A stretch of DNA of 64,000 nucleotides from an uncultured Clostridia bacterium (GTDB lineage: Bacteria > Bacillota > Clostridia > Christensenellales > Borkfalkiaceae). Location of the stretch: the NCBI GenBank assembly GCA_944368925.1, contig CALVXG010000007.1, forward strand, positions 53,714-117,713. Direction: 5' to 3'. The notes under the pieces were generated by a model that searched no databases, was not told the origin of the DNA, and saw nothing but the letters and a program-made list of their open reading frames with translations. Below are positions 61,014-64,000 of this stretch, in pieces (position 1 is the first letter of the stretch; each line of letters opens with the position of its first letter). The position numbers and the translations under genes were made by a program.

Positions 61014-61904
61014 ATGTTCGACGGGAGATTGGAAACATTTGTCAAAGTTGCGGAATGCGGCTCGTTCACCAAAGCGGCGGACGCGCTCTTTGTTACGCCG
61101 ACGGCGGTGATGAAACAGATCAACGCGCTGGAAAAGGAGCTTTCGGTGACGTTGTTTACGCGCACCAACCACGGCCTGCGCATAACGAAAGCGGGCGAAA
61201 GTTTTTTGCAGGACGCGCGCTATATCCTCGAATATCTTTCGCGCGCGGCGGAAAAGGCGCGGGAGATCGAGGGCGGCGAAAACCGCAACTCCATCCGCAT
61301 AGGAACTTCGGTAATGACGCCCGCAAAGTTCATTTTAGACGTGTGGTCGGAAGTGCAGAGCCGCATGCCCACATTGAAAATCGAACTCATTCCCTTTGAA
61401 AACAACCCCGTAAATTCGGTGGAGATCCTGCGCAATCTGGGGCAGCATATCGACGTTGTGGCGGGACTGTATGACGACGAATTTCTCAAAGACCGCCGCT
61501 GCCTCGCCGCGCATATGTACGATAAAAAGATAATTTTAGCCGTTCCCGTAACGCATGCTTTGAGCGCCGAAAGGCTGATAACGCCCCAAAAGCTCGTCGG
61601 GCGGAAGGTGCTGTTCATCCGCCGCGGGTGGAACAGATATATCGACGAACTGCGCGACGATCTGGAAGCCGCGGGCGTGCAGACGGAAGATTTTGCAATG
61701 TTCAACATAACCGCTTACAACCGCGCCGTCGCCGAAAACACTCCCATCATCACCGTGGAGGGCTGGGAGGACGTGCATCCCCTGTTAAAACTCATCCCCG
61801 CAAGCTGGGAAAACAGCATCCCCTTCGGCGTGTTCTATTCGCCCAAACCTACGCGGCTCGTCAAAAAGTTTATCGATCTTTTAAGCTCCGTTGCCGCAAA
61901 ATAA
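61014..61904 (+). CDS. LysR-family transcription regulator
   Basis: 296 aa: N-terminal winged helix (LETFVKVAECGSFTKAADALFVTPTAVMKQINALEKELSVTLFTRTNHGLRIT) and a periplasmic-binding-like effector domain. Probably controls the aldo/keto reductase and flavodoxin genes downstream, as is common for such neighbours; the co-inducer is unknown. It ends at a strong terminator, so the targets are transcribed separately. Confidence 0.93.
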   Translation: MFDGRLETFVKVAECGSFTKAADALFVTPTAVMKQINALEKELSVTLFTRTNHGLRITKAGESFLQDARYILEYLSRAAEKAREIEGGENRNSIRIGTSVMTPAKFILDVWSEVQSRMPTLKIELIPFENNPVNSVEILRNLGQHIDVVAGLYDDEFLKDRRCLAAHMYDKKIILAVPVTHALSAERLITPQKLVGRKVLFIRRGWNRYIDELRDDLEAAGVQTEDFAMFNITAYNRAVAENTPIITVEGWEDVHPLLKLIPASWENSIPFGVFYSPKPTRLVKKFIDLLSSVAAK

Positions 61905-61921
61905 AAATTATTTCGTAACGC

Positions 61922-61960
61922 AAAGCGCCGCGCTTTCAAAGTGAAAGCGCGGCGCTTTTA
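61922..61960 (+). terminator. Terminator of the lysR-type gene
   Basis: 16-bp perfect stem 61922-61937/61943-61958, then TTATATGTTTT. Confidence 0.88.
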
Positions 61961-62066
61961 TATGTTTTGCATTTACTAACAGTTCACACGATGAACTTTT
62001 TTGCTATTCCCTTTTGAAAAGCGTTGCGGTATAATATAGCCGTAAATCAAAGGGAGGTTTATCATT

Positions 62067-62951
62067 ATGGAATATGTAACGCTTTCTAACGGTGTAAAAA
62101 TGCCCCAACTCGGCTACGGCGTGTATCAGGTGACGAGGGAGGAGTGCGAGCGGTGCGTTTCGGACGCGCTCGAGGTCGGCTACCGCCATATCGACACGGC
62201 GCAGTCCTACTTCAACGAACAAGAGATGGGAAACGCCGTAAAAAAATCGGGCATCCCCCGCGAAGAACTCTTTATCACCACCAAGGTGTGGATAGAGCAC
62301 TACGGCCACGACGAATGCAGAAAGTCCGTCCTGCAATCGCTGCAAAAATTGCAGCTCGACTATATCGACCTCGTTCTTCTTCACCAGCCGTTTTCCGATT
62401 ATTACGGCGCGTGGCGCGCTCTGGAAGAGCTGTATGCCGAAGGCAGGCTGCGCGCGATCGGCGTTTCAAATTTCCTGCCAGACAGACTGGTCGATTTGTG
62501 CAGCTTTTCGCGCATAAAGCCCATGGTCAATCAGGTGGAAACGCACCCGCACGATCAGCAGAAGACCGCGCATGAATGGATGAAAAAGTACGGCGTGGTG
62601 CACGAGGCGTGGGCGCCCTTCGGCGAGGGCCGCGGAGGCCTGTTCACCGACCCCGTGCTTACGAAAATCGGCGCAAAGTATGGCAAGACGGCGGCGCAGG
62701 TCATCCTTCGGTGGCACTTGCAGCGCGGCATCGTCGTCATCCCCAAATCGACGCACAAAGAGCGCATGGCGGAAAACCTGAACGTGTTCGATTTCGCTCT
62801 TTCCGATGAGGACATAAAAGCAATCGCCGCGCTCGACAAGGAGCAGTCGTCCTTCTTCTCCCACACCGACCCCAACATGGTGGAATGGTTTGTCAAGATC
62901 GTGGAAGAGCGCAAAGGCGCAACGGAAGATAATGCCAAGAAAAATTGGTAA
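62067..62951 (+). CDS. Aldo/keto reductase
   Basis: 294 aa. The catalytic tetrad is visible: Asp and Tyr in HIDTAQSYFNE, Lys in FITTKVWIEH, His in LVLLHQPF; IGVSNFLPDRL and VVIPKSTHKERMAEN (NADPH phosphate binding) follow. AKR5-like NADPH-dependent carbonyl reductase; substrate unknown. AGGGAGG site. TATAAT at 62031 without a good -35 fits LysR-activated transcription. Confidence 0.94.
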   Translation: MEYVTLSNGVKMPQLGYGVYQVTREECERCVSDALEVGYRHIDTAQSYFNEQEMGNAVKKSGIPREELFITTKVWIEHYGHDECRKSVLQSLQKLQLDYIDLVLLHQPFSDYYGAWRALEELYAEGRLRAIGVSNFLPDRLVDLCSFSRIKPMVNQVETHPHDQQKTAHEWMKKYGVVHEAWAPFGEGRGGLFTDPVLTKIGAKYGKTAAQVILRWHLQRGIVVIPKSTHKERMAENLNVFDFALSDEDIKAIAALDKEQSSFFSHTDPNMVEWFVKIVEERKGATEDNAKKNW

Positions 62952-62978
62952 ACGGCTTTGCCGCAAGGAGAAAAGATC

Positions 62979-63896
62979 ATGAAAAAGTTTTTAATTATTC
63001 TTTTGAGCCTTGTATTGAGCGTGTCCATGTTTGCGTTTGCCGCCTGCTCCGATACGCCCGCCGATGACGATCCGCAAACGGGCAACGAACAGACGGGCGA
63101 CGACGGACAGGACGGTACCCAACCCGACGGCGACGATGAAAACACGGGCGACGACACGACGGAAGCGCAGCCGCCCCACACGGCGGGCGATCCCGACAGC
63201 GACACTCTCGTGGTCTACTTCTCGTGGTCGAGCTCGCAGAACACAGAGCATATGGCGGAATACATTGCCGAAGCTACGGGCGGCTATCTCGTTGAGATCG
63301 TACCCGAAGAGCCGTATATGGGCAGCTATAACGACGTGGCCTACGGCAGAGCGCAGGAAGAGGCAGAGCAAAACGCCCGCCCCGCCGTTTCGCAGGCAAC
63401 TTACGACCTCATCGACCTGCAAAAATACGACACCGTGCTCGTCGGATACCCCATCTGGTGGCACACCGCGCCCATGGTTGTCGGCACCTTTTTGGAGCAT
63501 TACGACTGGACGAACAAAGATATTTATCCATTCTCGCAGTCTGCATCCATGGATGAGGAACAATTCGCCCAATCCGAACAATTTGTACGCGACTGCGCCG
63601 AAAACGCGACAGTTCACGACGGTTTATTCGTCCGTCCGAGCGCAACGCAGGCAATCGACGCATATCTTGCCGAAAACGGACTTTTGGGCGAAACTTCTGA
63701 AACGCCGGAGGAGCCGCAAGAACCTGTCGGTGAGGCGACCCAAAGCCTTACTTATGAACGGTATGAAGAGGGATATGCCGCTGGGAAAGGGAAAACCGTG
63801 AGCCGCAAATCGTATCGCAAGGCAAATTCTACGCTTTTTGCGAGCGCAAAGGCATTCGCTTTGAAGAACGGTAACCCCCATGTCAAATGCTCTTGA
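62979..63896 (+). CDS. Flavodoxin-like lipoprotein with Asp-rich linker
   Basis: 305 aa. Signal and lipobox (LSVSMFAFAAC), then a 50-residue linker rich in D, T, G, Q, E, then a flavodoxin_4-type domain: LVVYFSWSSSQNTEHMAEYIAE (FMN phosphate loop), VGYPIWWHTAPMVVGTFLEHYDW, FVRPSATQAIDAYLAENGLL. It would carry electrons outside the membrane, perhaps together with the reductase. The last 65 residues (after ETPEEPQEP) are extra for this family and basic at the end, possibly through loss of the original stop. AAGGAG before ATG 62979. Confidence 0.85.
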   Translation: MKKFLIILLSLVLSVSMFAFAACSDTPADDDPQTGNEQTGDDGQDGTQPDGDDENTGDDTTEAQPPHTAGDPDSDTLVVYFSWSSSQNTEHMAEYIAEATGGYLVEIVPEEPYMGSYNDVAYGRAQEEAEQNARPAVSQATYDLIDLQKYDTVLVGYPIWWHTAPMVVGTFLEHYDWTNKDIYPFSQSASMDEEQFAQSEQFVRDCAENATVHDGLFVRPSATQAIDAYLAENGLLGETSETPEEPQEPVGEATQSLTYERYEEGYAAGKGKTVSRKSYRKANSTLFASAKAFALKNGNPHVKCS

Positions 63897-63926
63897 CCGC
63901 AAAATGTAACATTCTTTCTGCCAAAA

Positions 63927-63950
63927 CTGTCACATATTTTTATGGACACT
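63927..63950. repeat. 24-bp direct repeat, right copy
   Basis: Perfect copy of 60870-60893; the two bracket the lysR-reductase-flavodoxin segment (about 3.03 kb). Sequence to the right does not continue the LacI gene. Confidence 0.85.
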
Positions 63951-64000
63951 TTGATAAATACTGATGTGATGTTTTTATCAGAATTTTATTGCATTACATT

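Noticed and set aside
60870-63950. Complete composite transposon
   Set aside because: The 24-bp copies are direct, not inverted, and no transposase or recombinase lies between them.

Overview
The window looks like a chromosomal segment of a strictly anaerobic, low-to-middle GC Bacillota, most likely an uncultured gut-type Clostridia (a Christensenellales-like lineage would fit, but no 16S or marker tree is available here). The pointers are class III anaerobic ribonucleotide reductase with its radical-SAM activase, a membrane pyrophosphatase of the K+-dependent type, RicT, QueT, GreA, a small 2[4Fe-4S] ferredoxin, Shine-Dalgarno sites close to AGGAGG, sigma-A promoters with 17-bp spacers, a CCA-encoding tRNA gene and many lipoproteins.

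Layout. 1-9661 is housekeeping: a trxB-like gene end, nrdD (with a fused C-terminal glutaredoxin-like domain) under a pair of NrdR boxes, nrdG, an HtrA-like lipoprotein protease, hppA and a DUF2156-GNAT fusion. 9662-22525 holds three very large prepilin-type surface proteins and a truncated fourth locus. All four sit behind the same kind of promoter and the same overlapping double-hairpin leader. An EF-G-like GTPase, tcdA, a Crp/Fnr regulator and queT lie among them. 22527-31986 is again ordinary: an Lrp regulator with an aminotransferase, greA, an Orn/Lys/Arg decarboxylase, tmk, holB, ricT, ferredoxin and tRNA-Ala(GGC).

31987-44880 is an accessory island downstream of the tRNA. It carries an AT-rich MspI-like restriction-modification locus (R, two methyltransferases, C-protein with a C-box, Vsr) together with an AIPR abortive-infection-type gene. 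Next to it is a small mobile module: HUH-type Rep, sigma-like HTH protein, 51-aa protein, an intact large serine recombinase and a decayed one. Several unusually long nested inverted repeats surround this module.

45194-58566 is one long co-directional carbohydrate operon: two paralogous glycosidase-like proteins, an ABC sugar importer (binding protein plus two permeases, no ATPase), an 833-aa surface protein, a six-hairpin glycosidase-like protein, an AraC regulator, an SGNH esterase and a PnuC-like transporter. 58567-60060 is a graveyard of IS30 and IS200 remnants. 60390-63950 holds a truncated LacI gene behind a highly structured leader, then LysR, an aldo/keto reductase and a flavodoxin-like lipoprotein, bracketed by a perfect 24-bp direct repeat.

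The observations most worth following are the four covarying leaders of the prepilin loci with their mosaic genes, the structured leader at 60390-60668, and the cloverleaf-like repeats around the Rep/recombinase module. All function calls rest on reading motifs; no database search was run.
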